From positions 434,001-498,000 of the forward strand of contig JAGFBZ010000683.1 of NCBI GenBank assembly GCA_018398805.1: a DNA stretch of 64,000 nucleotides, read 5' to 3'. The notes below the pieces were generated by a model. That model did not search any database and was not told the DNA's origin. It saw only the letters and a list, made by a program, of their open reading frames with translations. The DNA is from Hirundichthys speculiger (Eukaryota; Chordata; Actinopteri; Beloniformes; Exocoetidae). The translations under genes and the position numbers were made by a program. The stretch's first letter is position 1; every line of letters begins with the position of its first letter. Positions 23,661 through 33,005 of the stretch are shown here, in pieces.

Positions 23661-24619
23661 TGCATTCAAGGTGTAACGTAAATTCCCCCGTTCCCCCGTT
23701 GTTCTTTCGACCTTATCTTTTTTTTCTATTTTAATGTTTAACATGTGGGAAAATACTGCGAATATCAATTAAAGTCAGCAACTACTAAAATGATGACCGA
23801 GTTAACGAGTTGTTTTCTGGCATGAGGGGGTATTCTTGATTTTCCTGAACGAGAAATCGTTTTTCTGATTATGCCGACGTTACTTGAACATAACATTCAC
23901 TGCCGGTCATTCAAGGCTCAGAGGGAGTGAGACACTGCCGTGTTGACAGAAATATAAATGTTATCGGGGATATTCGTCATGATATCGGACTTATCGGGAT
24001 TGATGTCATAATTTCCTGTTATCGGCCCGAATAATTATCGTGCACCCCTACTTTTTAAAATCTTTTTTTTTTGTTTGTTTTTGCTGGCTACTGTTATAAA
24101 CGAGAAGCTGAAATCAGCTAAATTCGATAAAGAAAAGCCACATTTTAGCCTCTTTGCTTCTGCTGTAATTCGCTCATTACATTTAACAGATCACTGCTGC
24201 GTTCACTGAGGAAAAACACAAACTGGTGAAGGAAAAGAAATACGTATAATCAGCCCCAACGTGTTATTATGCGTCTTAGTTGTAGATGTAATTATGCAGC
24301 AGTAGTTGAAATAATTAAATTAGCCCGCCTGCTCGCAGAGAAATGATAGAAACGAACAAGAAAACCCCTCAGAGCATCAAAATACTCTGTAAAGTACGTT
24401 TTCAGTCCAGATAACGTGGAAGTTTGTGTCGCATTAAGGCTGCTGGATCTTTTTTTTTTTTTTTTTCGCTCACACCCTGCAGAGGCATTTCTCCTCCCGG
24501 TGAGGTGGACGCCGCTGGACAGCGAGGAGCGCCATTGATAAATTGATCAGAGTGAGATTGTGGAGTAGTGAGACATGCTCTAAATCCCTCCCCCACATGC
24601 ACACTCACACTCACGCTCA

Positions 24620-24641
24620 CGCACACACACACACACACACA
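24620..24641. repeat. (CA)11 microsatellite
   Basis: CA dinucleotide tract preceded by a looser CACTCACG stretch. Confidence 0.95.
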
Positions 24642-25600
24642 GCGGCTCTGGCATCAATTATTGTGGATTGCGTGGTTGACAGAGTGTAAACCAGGTGCCA
24701 GCCCTCAATCCAATTAAAGAGATTTAATTGGGGAGAATAAATGGAGTGTGTCCACAAAGTGCCGGCTTATCTACATTTAGAAGATTTTTCTTACCCTTTT
24801 TTTTTTTTTGAAAAGTACGGTTTTTGTTTATGAAAGACTGATTGGATCTAATAAAGCCTCAAGGCTGTTGCTTTACCCAGACTGCCTTGCTCCACAGGTC
24901 AGTAATGCAAACAATCCAATTTCTGCAGCCTGAGAGCTGCGCCGGCATGCAAAAATGGGATTATTATCTGAAATGGGCCCATCAGGTGTTCCGGCGGTAC
25001 CGGCGTCATTTTAGGAGAGCGATAGTGTTTCACACGGCCTGCGTTTAAATTCCCAGAGATGCTTTTAAAAGAGCGTCTAACAAATAAGGCGGCAAATCCG
25101 CCGCCGCCGCCGTGGCCTGTTGGCGTGGAGCTAGCGCGTCGCCTGAAGGGGTCAGGTGACGCCCACGGCGGGCCCGACTTCTGTACGCCCAGCTCCTCTA
25201 TCGGAGACGCGCCCCTGGGGGGTGAGGCTCGTTCCCGCCCCCCCCCCCCCCCCCTCGAGACCTCACAGGGGAGGGACATGCATAATTCAGGATTGTTATC
25301 TGTCTGATGCTAAACCCTTTTTCCTCCACGCACACACACACACACACAAAGATCTGCAATGAAACAGTATGACTGCACATCAATGATTCGCCAGACAGCA
25401 GCCCCCCCCCCCCCCCCCCCCCTCCTCCTCCGTTGAGGGAATCATAGAGCCGACAGGGACTCCACAAGCATGCAACTTTCTATAATTGGAATAGAAAAAA
25501 AAAAGCGAAGGCAGAGCCGGGGAAATGCTGCATCAGGGATCTGGCGAGAAACGGCGAGGTGTTCAAACAGCCACTCAGCAGAGTCAACCGGCAGACGGGT

Positions 25601-25713
25601 CACCGGGGGCCACCGGGGGCCACTGGGCACCACCGGGGGCCACCGGGGGGCCACCGGGGGCCACCAGGCGCCACCGGGGGCCACCGGGGGGCACAGGGCG
25701 CCACCGGGCGCCT
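25601..25713. repeat. GC minisatellite, unit CACCGGGGGC
   Basis: About ten tandem units of 10-11 bp with small variants (CACTGGGC, CACCAGGCGC). The G-rich strand has repeated runs of four to six G, which could fold into a quadruplex. All six frames stay open here because of the repeat. Confidence 0.93.
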
Positions 25714-26305
25714 ACATTCGCCCGCTCGTTAGCCGCCGGGAGAGGCGGGTACGGAGTTTGGACTCGTCTCTGCCAAGCAGGCGTTTTTTTTTTAGCCCCT
25801 CCCCCCAAAAGCTCCCTGCTGCGAGCACCCCCCCCCCATGGTACTCTTTATCCTCCGACTCCTCATTCCCACACTGCTCGCCTCCTTCTTCCTCAAACAT
25901 CACAGGAGCGAATCAGCAGACAAGCGATTCTACAAGTTTTCTCAAGCTTTCAGGAATTACCGCCATTTTATCACGGATAATCACAGTTAATAACCCTTCT
26001 CATTAAGGAGACGAGGATCACGGGTCATTAATATTGTTAATATCTTCTCCCCTTCCCTCTCTCCTCACTCTCTTATTCCCTTTCTCTGCGTGCCAGAGGG
26101 AGTGGAAACAAAAGGATGACTAAAAAAGCGCTTAGCGTGACAGTGATTAACCGATTGGGGTAGATGGACTGTGATGAATCAAAGTTATCTCTCAAATCTT
26201 AATAACTGGAATTAGCCTCTGATTAGATGAGCTCTGGCTGCAGCGGGAAGTAGTCGGCTTTTTCACTTCAAAGAATCCCTCCCAAGAAAACCGGACCCTG
26301 CTTCC

Positions 26306-27282
26306 TACGGCGTAGTATCAGGGCCACACTGAGAAATAAAATGGAATAAAAGGATTTATTTTTTTCATTCCTCACTTACGAGAATAAAGTCAAAATGTCG
26401 AGAATAAAGTCGAAATGTTGGGAATAAAGTTGAAATGAAGTTTCCAGAATAAAGTCGAAATGTCGGGAATAAAGACGAAATGTCGAGAATAAAGACGAAA
26501 TGCAGTTTCCGGAATAAAGACGAAATGTCGGGAATAAAGACAAAATGTCAGGAATAAAGACAAAATGCAGTTTCCAGAATAAAGACGAAATGTCGGGAAT
26601 AAAGACAAAATGTCCAGAATAAAGACGAAATGTCGGGAATAAAGACAAAATGTCAGGAATAAAGACAAAATGCAGTTTCCAGAATAAAGACGAAATGTCG
26701 GGAATAAAGACAAAATGTCGGGAATAAAGACAAAATGTCCAGAATAAAGACGAAATGTCGGGAATAAAGACAAAATGTCGAGAATAAAGTTGAAATGTTG
26801 AGAATAAAGATAAAATGTCGTGAATAAAGTTAAAATGCAGTTTCCAGAATAAAGACGAAATGTCGGGAATAAAGGCGAAATGTCCGGAATAAAGATGAAA
26901 TGTCGTGAATAAAGTTAAAATGCAGTTTCCAGAATAAAGACGAAATGTCGAGAATAAAGTCGAAATGTTGAGAATAAAGATGAAATGTCGAGAATAAAGA
27001 TGAAATGTCGAGAATAAAGACGAAATGTCGGGAATAAAGTTTAAATGCAGTTTCCAGAACAAAGACGAAATGTCGAGAATAAAGACGAAATGTCAAAAAT
27101 AAAGACGAAATGTCGAGAATAAAGACCATATGTTGGAAGAGTAAAGCTGGTTTGAATAAATCTGTAAGACAACTTTATTGTGGAAACTGCATTTCGACTT
27201 TCTTCGTAAGTGAGGAATGAAAGAAAAGAAAAACATTGCCCACCAATTTTTTTTTTCAGTGTGGCCCTGATACTCCGTCGTA
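26306..27282. mobile_element. TIR transposon with a minisatellite body
   Basis: The ends are CGGCGTAGTATCAGGGCCAC (left from 26308) and CCCTGATACTCCGTCG (right to 27280), imperfect inverted repeats of at least 25 bp, flanked by TA. A second inverted segment, ATTCCTCACTTACGAGAATA against TTCTTCGTAAGTGAGGAAT, lies just inside. Between them is a tandem array of GAATAAAGACGAAATGTCGG units. The TA flanks suggest a Tc1/mariner-like or other TA-targeting element. No transposase is present. Confidence 0.8.
26391..27125. repeat. 20-bp minisatellite with 25-bp punctuating units
   Basis: Units of 20 bp (GAATAAAGACGAAATGTCGG) are interrupted every few copies by a longer unit containing ATGCAGTTTCC, giving a higher-order pattern. 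Variation is mainly AC/GA/TC after GAATAAAG. Long frames through it encode only repeats such as FIPDISSLF and are artefacts. Confidence 0.95.
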
Positions 27283-29493
27283 CCTTCCAGCGCCGAGGAA
27301 AGACCAAAAAAAAAAAAAAATCAAGCCAGAGAGATAGACGCAAACATGACGGGAGTCGTGACGGGATGAAGAGATAACGCGCGTGTTACACCTGCTTTCC
27401 TTCCAGATTCCAGTCTTTATCAGTCCTCCGTCTCCGTTTATCTCCCCCCCCCCTCCTCTGGCGCTCCGGGTCCGGCGGGAGGTGTCAAACTCCTGGTAAC
27501 GTGGGTCATAACGAGAGCGGCGCTCTCCCACATTTGCATATGTTTGCCTTTGTCACAGCGGTCAAGGAGTGTCACGTGGAGACTCCTGCATGCTTAAGTA
27601 ACGACGTTTAGTCCCCACGAGGAACTCTAACCCGCGGATCGTAACCCTCGCCCGCCAGAGGAAAAAAAACCCGCATTAACATGACAATCAGCTGATTGTA
27701 AAACAAATGTTGTCACTCTGGTCCCCTGCAGGACCTGAGAGGATTCATCAGCAGTCTGGAAACGCTTTACAGCTTTTTATGACTGCTCGCTTATCAGTTT
27801 TCAGTTTATTTGGGTCTTTATCTTTGTGATCAATAGCAATCTCAAAGAAGTCGTTCAGTTTGGGAGGATTTTTAATAGAAGATACGTCGATATCCCTTTG
27901 TTCTAACAACAAAAAGAGAAAAAGAGTCAGAGGAGAAGTGGATGGGAAAGTTGCGTCATGCAGGATGCGTCAGATCCTGACACCCGACGTGAAGTAATTA
28001 GTCCCAGATGTAAATATGTGTTATGCAACAAAAGAGGCAGCGGCGCCGAAACCGACAATTATCTCTTCTTCTGGTGTTGGCGAAACGCCGCGAGCGCAGC
28101 CGCGTGTGACTGACGGCTCTTTCACGGGGCCTCCGGGCCCGTCGGCTGGTATTTTTGTTTATTTGTGTATGTGCGGCGGTGGCGTGCCGGGGCCCGGGTC
28201 CAGACGGCGCCGCGGCTCAGACAGACAGGTTCATTACATGTCGCGGGAGTTCAAAGTGATCCTCTGTCTGCTGTGTTTATTAAGAGGCGCCGCGGCGTCT
28301 CTGAGGTATAGCGGCGCTACTCGCCGCCGCCGCCGCGCCGCTGAGAGCGGTCCCACCTCGACGCGAGCGTCCGCGCCCCGGCGCCTCGGCTGCGGCGTAA
28401 TGAAGAAATCAGCAAGGGATTGGGGGAAATGAACTCTCTTTCTAATACCTCCATCCGAGGCCGCGGAGCAAATAAGCGCTCCCAATAACGAGGAAAAATC
28501 ACGTTAGCGCCGATGAAACGTATGTGACACGTGAAAACGATTAAGCCTCTCAGAAAAGAGCGGCGGAGGAACGCACCAAACCCAAATCGACTCGGACGCG
28601 CGGCGAAAACACTCAGTGTTTATTTTCATGAATTGATTTTTTTTTTCTGCCCCCCCCCCCCTCCATAAATGAGATGGAAAAATGGAAAGACGGGAGTTTG
28701 CAGGGGAGGAAATGCGAGACAAAACAATAACCCGGCTCCCCAGCCTATTTGAAATCATAAACCTACAGTGGTGGTGGTGGTGGGGGGGGGGGAGCGGGTT
28801 TCTGGCGCTGGTGGGGGTCGAATCTGCATTAAATTGGGCCGCTTCGCCACATCTCCCCGCTCCCACTGGCGTGCTGTAATTGGTCGACTTGGGGGAGGGG
28901 AATCGCCGCTGCACCAGATATGTGTCTCATCATGTGCAGCTCTGCTGAAGGTGTTTTGTTTCCTTGTTGTTGTTTACCTCCTCTTTTCCCGCTCACCTTG
29001 GACTTCGCCGTGTGGCGTGCGGCGGTAATTAACACACGCCGCAGCCTCTTGTGAGTTAACGGAGAGGCTCGGATCATGTGGCTCCCCTAATTAAAATGGA
29101 CCCGACCAGACAGCTTTTATTTACGTGCCTTCAACACAAAACGAGCGCTCGCCGCCGCCGGTGGAATCATCTCAGGCCTCCCTCTCGCCCGACTTGTCTG
29201 CTCGCGGGGCCGTTACAATTAACGGAGCGGCGGCGGCGGCGGGGCCGGGGACAAACACCCGGCTTTCAAGTCGCCGGCTGTGTTTCGTCCGTGTTGCATC
29301 AACTCGACTGCCGAGCGCCGGCCTCCGCTGAGCCGCGTTTGGCCCCTCGGGATCCGTCACGAGTTCGCCGCCGCCGCTGTCGGCCGGTCATTAAAAGCGA
29401 ATGAGCGAGCGGCTTAAGGTTCCCTTCAGAAAGTGTCGTGTCATCTGTGATTTGACAGAGCGAGCTGGCTGTGCTGTTTGGACCGTCCAGGAT
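27283..29493. other. Unique sequence with two CpG-dense stretches
   Basis: No exon is recognised. CpG-dense segments at about 28030-28420 and 29140-29400 contain CGCCGCCGC-type runs. A C run lies at 28650-28661 and a GTGG/G-run tract at 28768-28793. Either CpG-dense part could belong to an alternative first exon, but no splice or coding evidence supports that. Confidence 0.45.
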
Positions 29494-29734
29494 CTCTTAA
29501 TCAGGGTTGGGCACCGAAAAACGATTCCAAGTAGGAATCGGTTCCTAATGTCCGGTTCTGGAATTGTCTAGAATATTTTTGAATTTCGATTCCTTTTTTC
29601 AGTTCCTAAATGTCCGTGCTATTTTATTTTTGTTGTTGTTGTTGCTGTTTGTTTTGTTTTGATTTACTGCGCTAGTTTGTTGATGTTACTCCACCCGGCG
29701 TACTCAACTCCGCGCTAGTGGAGACGTCACGTCC

Positions 29735-30127
29735 GTCGCCAACAGCGTTGCCAGGTGTACGATAATTATCGTATTTGTACGATAATTTGGCCCTCTGTAC
29801 GATGTACGATCAATGATCCAGAAAAAATCCAAATGTACGATAATTTGACTATTTCCAATTATTGCCTGCCGCAACTGTCTGCTGGAGTTTTTTTTTGTTT
29901 TTTTTGGTGAACCCTGAAGGCATCTGTTCCCATGTGACATGTTTCCAGCCAATCGTGCTTTGCTGAGCGTGAGATACGAATGTTTGTTGACATTGTTGAC
30001 TAGAGCGCATCATTGGGCTTGTTATTTTGGTTATGACAGATGTACGATAATTTCCCTCAAAATACGATAATTTTGAGTCTCTGTTATGATAATCCTACAT
30101 TTCCCACCTGGCAACGCTGGTCGCCGA
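29735..30127. mobile_element. Nested hAT MITE, CAGCGTTGCCAGGTG ends
   Basis: The body is 29743-30119 (377 bp) with perfect 15-bp inverted ends CAGCGTTGCCAGGTG / CACCTGGCAACGCTG. It is flanked by GTCGCCAA and GTCGCCGA (7 of 8). The interior is rich in TACGATAATT. It interrupts the ZBED-type hAT at 29502-30993 upstream of its BED frame. Confidence 0.9.
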
Positions 30128-30148
30128 CGGGACTTCACTCGCTACAAC

Positions 30149-30300
30149 ATGGATCCCAAGAGACGCCGCTCTCGTGTTTGGCTGCATTTCAGTCCAGGAA
30201 ATGACGGCTACCTGGCGCAGTGAAACATCTGCGGGAAGCGTGTTACTGCTAAAGGAGGGAGCACGACTAATATGGCAAAACACCTTCACCTGCATGGCAT
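30149..30300 (+). pseudogene. Fossil BED zinc finger of a ZBED-type transposase
   Basis: It starts ATGGATCCCAAG and reads MDPKRRRSRVWLHFSPGND, then a stop where the first Cys is expected, then NICGKRV ... TNMAKHLHLHG. The Trp/Phe start, the CxxC (first Cys codon TGC now TGA) and the HLxxxH end are the BED finger ligands. It lies in the ZBED-type hAT at 29502-30993, which lacks the rest of its transposase. The Cys-to-stop change shows it is dead. Confidence 0.7.
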
Positions 30301-31176
30301 CACAAAAATAAATGAGTGTAGCGCATTTAATTCACTGCGTTGCTCCCGTCGCTTCTTCGACTGCAACAGAGTCCGTCTTCATCCAGAAACTCTTGCCTTC
30401 TCATCTACAGTGGTTACTTTCAGGTTTCAGGTTCTTTCAGGTTACGAAACGCATCAACGGGAAAATATTGCCTCTAGTTACGAAATAAATTTCAGGATAC
30501 GAAAGGCAAAAACACAGTACGCGCTGCTACTCGCAGCTCCCAGAGTTTACTGAACGTAAACATACTTGTAGCTGCTCTGTCATTGGCTATCAACTAGCAT
30601 CTACCTAGTATCCCATTGGCTAGGAGGGCCCCTTGTCTGTATGAGCGTAACCCAGCAACCCAGGTAAACAAACAATTTTTACCTCCACCAAGGAGGTTAT
30701 GTTTTTGTCTGCGTTTATCTGTCTGTTTCTGAAAGAGCAGATATGGTCATCTTCCTAAACAAAAACTGTTGATTTCGTTTTTTGTTGGGAAAAATGTATT
30801 TTGGAGGCCAACTGCCAACTGTAAGTTGTTTAACATTTAAGCTGTAAGTGAATTCTGTGTAAATGTGTCACAGTTTTTTTTATGAAAAAATTCTACTGTT
30901 AGATAAGTCGCGATCTGTTGACCTACACATCAAGGAATCGGAATTGAGAATCGGAATCAGAATCAGAATCGCTAAAATCCAAACCCAACACTCCTCTTAG
31001 GGCCTGATTTACTAAGATCCTAAATAAAGAGTACTAAATTGCGTGTGCACTGAAAAAGTTTGCGCGTGCTGTTGTTGTGTGTTTTGCGGGTGATCAACTA
31101 AGAATGCTCGCGCAATTGATAACGGGTGCAAACCGCAGTATTTAAATGAGGTGTTGCGTGTCTTACGGTTTGCGCC

Positions 31177-31535
31177 ATGGAGAGTCTGGATGGAAAGCAG
31201 GATAGACGCAAGCGCAAAATGAAATTTGACGAGTTGGAGTTAGAGATATTAGTGGAAGAGGCAAATAAACACATTCATGAACTACAGCAAAGAAATTTAA
31301 ACATCACCAAAAGAAACGCAATATGGGAGAAAATCTGCGATAGAATAAATGCAGTTGGTAAAACAAAAAGAACGGCAGATGAGGTTAAAAGAAGGTGGCA
31401 AGATATAAGACAAAGAACTAAAGAAAAAGTGGCCTTTAACAAGACAGGTGGAGGGCCTGCGGAAGAGAGGCCTGCGGAAGAGATGCCTCTAACCAGCAGG
31501 TGCAGCTCACCTTCTGGAGCCAACTGCAGAACAAG
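31177..31535 (+). CDS. NAIF1-like Myb/SANT protein of a Harbinger element, first exon
   Basis: The ATG is preceded by GCGCC and opens MESLDGKQDRRKRK, a basic stretch likely to serve as a nuclear signal. Residues 12-86 fit a Myb_DNA-bind_5 / NAIF1-type three-helix domain: FDELELEILVEEA, then NAIWEKICDRINAV with Trp50, then DEVKRRWQDIR with Trp74. Such proteins bind Harbinger ends and bring the transposase into the nucleus. After the domain comes a Glu/Pro-rich repeat (GPAEERPAEEMP). At 31535 the frame meets a donor-like AAG/GTAGGC, so the reading on to the stop at 31539 is probably intronic and the exon ends at 31535. No stop or frameshift interrupts the 119 codons, unlike every other transposon frame here. 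Later exons are not seen. Confidence 0.68.
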
Positions 31536-31612
31536 GTAGGCGCACAATAAGAAACACTTTTTTCTCCATGAAAACACGTGATTTATTTATTATCATAAAT
31601 AAAAAAATGAAT

Positions 31613-32497
31613 GTGCCTCCCAGTGTTTCCACTAGAAAAAATTGGCACCGGACAATGTGACCGGCAGGTTTTCAATTTACCGGACAAATGTTTGAAATTC
31701 CGGTCACATAGGCTATATGAATTTATTGAGGTTAAAAATAAATCATATGCAGTAGTACGATATCAATGCAAGTCATTTAATAGTGTTTTTTATTAAAAAA
31801 CAGGCTATTTCAAATAAAATAAGTCCCGTCAATTGACTCACGAGCGTAACTTAAAAAAATAAATAAATAAATATTGCGCTCTTGCGCTCTTCTGACTCCG
31901 CTGCGCTGTTAATGCGGTTCTTCAGAGAGAAACCTCTCTCTGCTGGCACACTGGAGACAGGGATCAGCAGGCTATCTGGGCCAGTTGAGCCCACTCGGGG
32001 TAGATTTCACTGAAATCCCCGATGAGAACTTCACAGGCCGTTGAGAAGTTCAAGCCTTCATAACCGCGGAGCGCTGTCATTACGAAGATGCGTCTCTGCG
32101 CGCACCTGTGGCATCAATGAGTGGAGCTGTGGCTGGAGCCGACTCGTCCTCACACACTACTCATTTGTAAAAAAAAAGTATATGTTTTTTCATAAAATCC
32201 ATCCATCCATCCATCCATCCATCCATCCATTAGCTTCCGCTTATCTGAAGTCGGGTCGCGCGGCCAGCAGCTTCAGAGGTCCAGATCCCCCGGCCGCTTC
32301 CACCAGCTCCTCTGGGAGAATCCCGAGGCGTTTTTCATAAAATGATGTGGAAATAACCCATTTTATTACAACTGAAATTGTGCTTGGGAGGAGTATTTTC
32401 ACCGGACATTTTGACCGGAGAGATTATAAAATCCCGGACTTCCGCATATTTTACCAAAGTCCAGCAATTACCAGACAATGGAAACCCTGGTGCCTCC
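31613..32497. mobile_element. hAT element nested in the Harbinger element
   Basis: The body is 31621-32489 with ends CAGTGTTTCCACTAG and CAATGGAAACCCTG. It is flanked by a perfect 8-bp duplication GTGCCTCC (31613-31620 and 32490-32497). ACCGGACA-type repeats lie near both ends. A LINE-like fragment with an ATCC repeat sits inside (32196-32335). Confidence 0.9.
32196..32335 (-). mobile_element. LINE-type 3' fragment with (ATCC)n tail
   Basis: An ATCC tetranucleotide tract (32196-32231) is followed by TTAGCTTCCGCTTATCTGAA, GTCGGGTCGCG and a stretch ending ATCCCGAGGCGTT. This is the common 3' part of a fish non-LTR retrotransposon in reverse orientation. It lies inside the hAT at 31621-32489. 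The clade is not assigned. Confidence 0.65.
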
Positions 32498-33005
32498 TGT
32501 GGCAACCTTTTGCTGAATAATACTCGATTTAACATTCAAATAAAATATTTCTCCTTTTGCATGTGCAAACAAATTTACACGAGTCCGAAAGACTCTCTCT
32601 CTGCGTATTCTTTGATTTTGGCGATGTCGCCTCCTTGCCACAATAACAGCAGCCATCGGTGCGTAATGCTGGGCACATTAGCACCTTCCTTTCGAACGTA
32701 CTAAATACAGACGCAATCACAATCCCCGCAATTACTTTCAGGGTTGGTAAATCTCATTGCGCGTGGTAAATGAACCTATTTGCATTTTCCCCTCCCAGTA
32801 TTTAGCGCTTTCTGGCGGGTACGCCCCATATTGATTATTCATCAGGGCAAAAGTGCTAAATGAACAGCGTGTGCTATTTTGCTGATTTGAGAGGCGCAGT
32901 CCTCTTTGCACGCGGTTAGTAGATCAGCTTGCACATTGGTTTGCGGGTGATGTCAAGTTTGCACACGTTTTTACGCACGCAAACCTTTAGTAAATCAGGC
33001 CCTTA

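Larger units (their letters stand above)
22785..24146 (-). mobile_element. BED-type hAT family, copy 4, longest version
   Basis: It begins TAGGGATGCAACGATAACTG after an eight-T stretch. A normal terminus GTGCACCCCTA ends at 24050. Sequence matching the extension seen in copy 2 then continues to about 24146 (GATAAAGAAAAGCCACATTTT) without its outer terminus. Internally it carries extra sequence around 23130-23250, also seen in the copy at 58551, and a TTAGCTCATG tandem array at 23363-23457. It preserves the best remnant of the BED finger. Confidence 0.82.
24147..26305. other. Unique sequence rich in simple repeats
   Basis: No exon is recognised. It holds CA tracts at 24620-24641 and 25330-25347, C runs at 25237-25254 and 25402-25420, and the GC minisatellite at 25601-25713. 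The long open frames at 25470-26006 translate the minisatellite and are not taken as genes. Confidence 0.5.
29494..30993 (+). mobile_element. ZBED-type hAT element, outer layer of a nest
   Basis: The body is 29502-30993. The left end is CAGGGTTGGGCACCGAAAAA and the right end AATCCAAACCCAACACTC. The left TSD is CTCTTAAT (29494-29501). The right TSD starts CTCTTA at 30994 and is completed by AAT after the Harbinger element, at 33003-33007 (TTAAT). Inside are a fossil BED finger (30149-30300) and a younger hAT insertion (29743-30119). A stretch at 30407-30650 beginning ACAGTGGTTACTT may be another insertion. Confidence 0.8.
30997..33005 (+). mobile_element. PIF/Harbinger element with intact Myb-like exon
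   Basis: The body is 31000-33002. Its perfect 16-bp inverted ends are GGGCCTGATTTACTAA and TTAGTAAATCAGGCCC, flanked by TTA on both sides (30997-30999, 33003-33005), the classic Harbinger 3-bp duplication. It carries a Myb/SANT-like coding exon near the left end (31177-31535). Its right half is interrupted by a younger hAT (31621-32489). No transposase (DDE) frame is seen, so it is an internally deleted or Myb-only element. Confidence 0.9.

Noticed and set aside
25470..26006. Plus-strand frame of 178 codons rich in Gly/Pro/His
   Set aside because: Most of it translates the CACCGGGGGC minisatellite. The frame is open on both strands and in several phases.
26376..27129. Long minus-strand reading frame of 228 codons with FIPDISSLF/RLYSRHF repeats
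   Set aside because: It is a translation of the 20-bp minisatellite. Neighbouring frames are open for the same reason. There is no start context, domain or splice signal.
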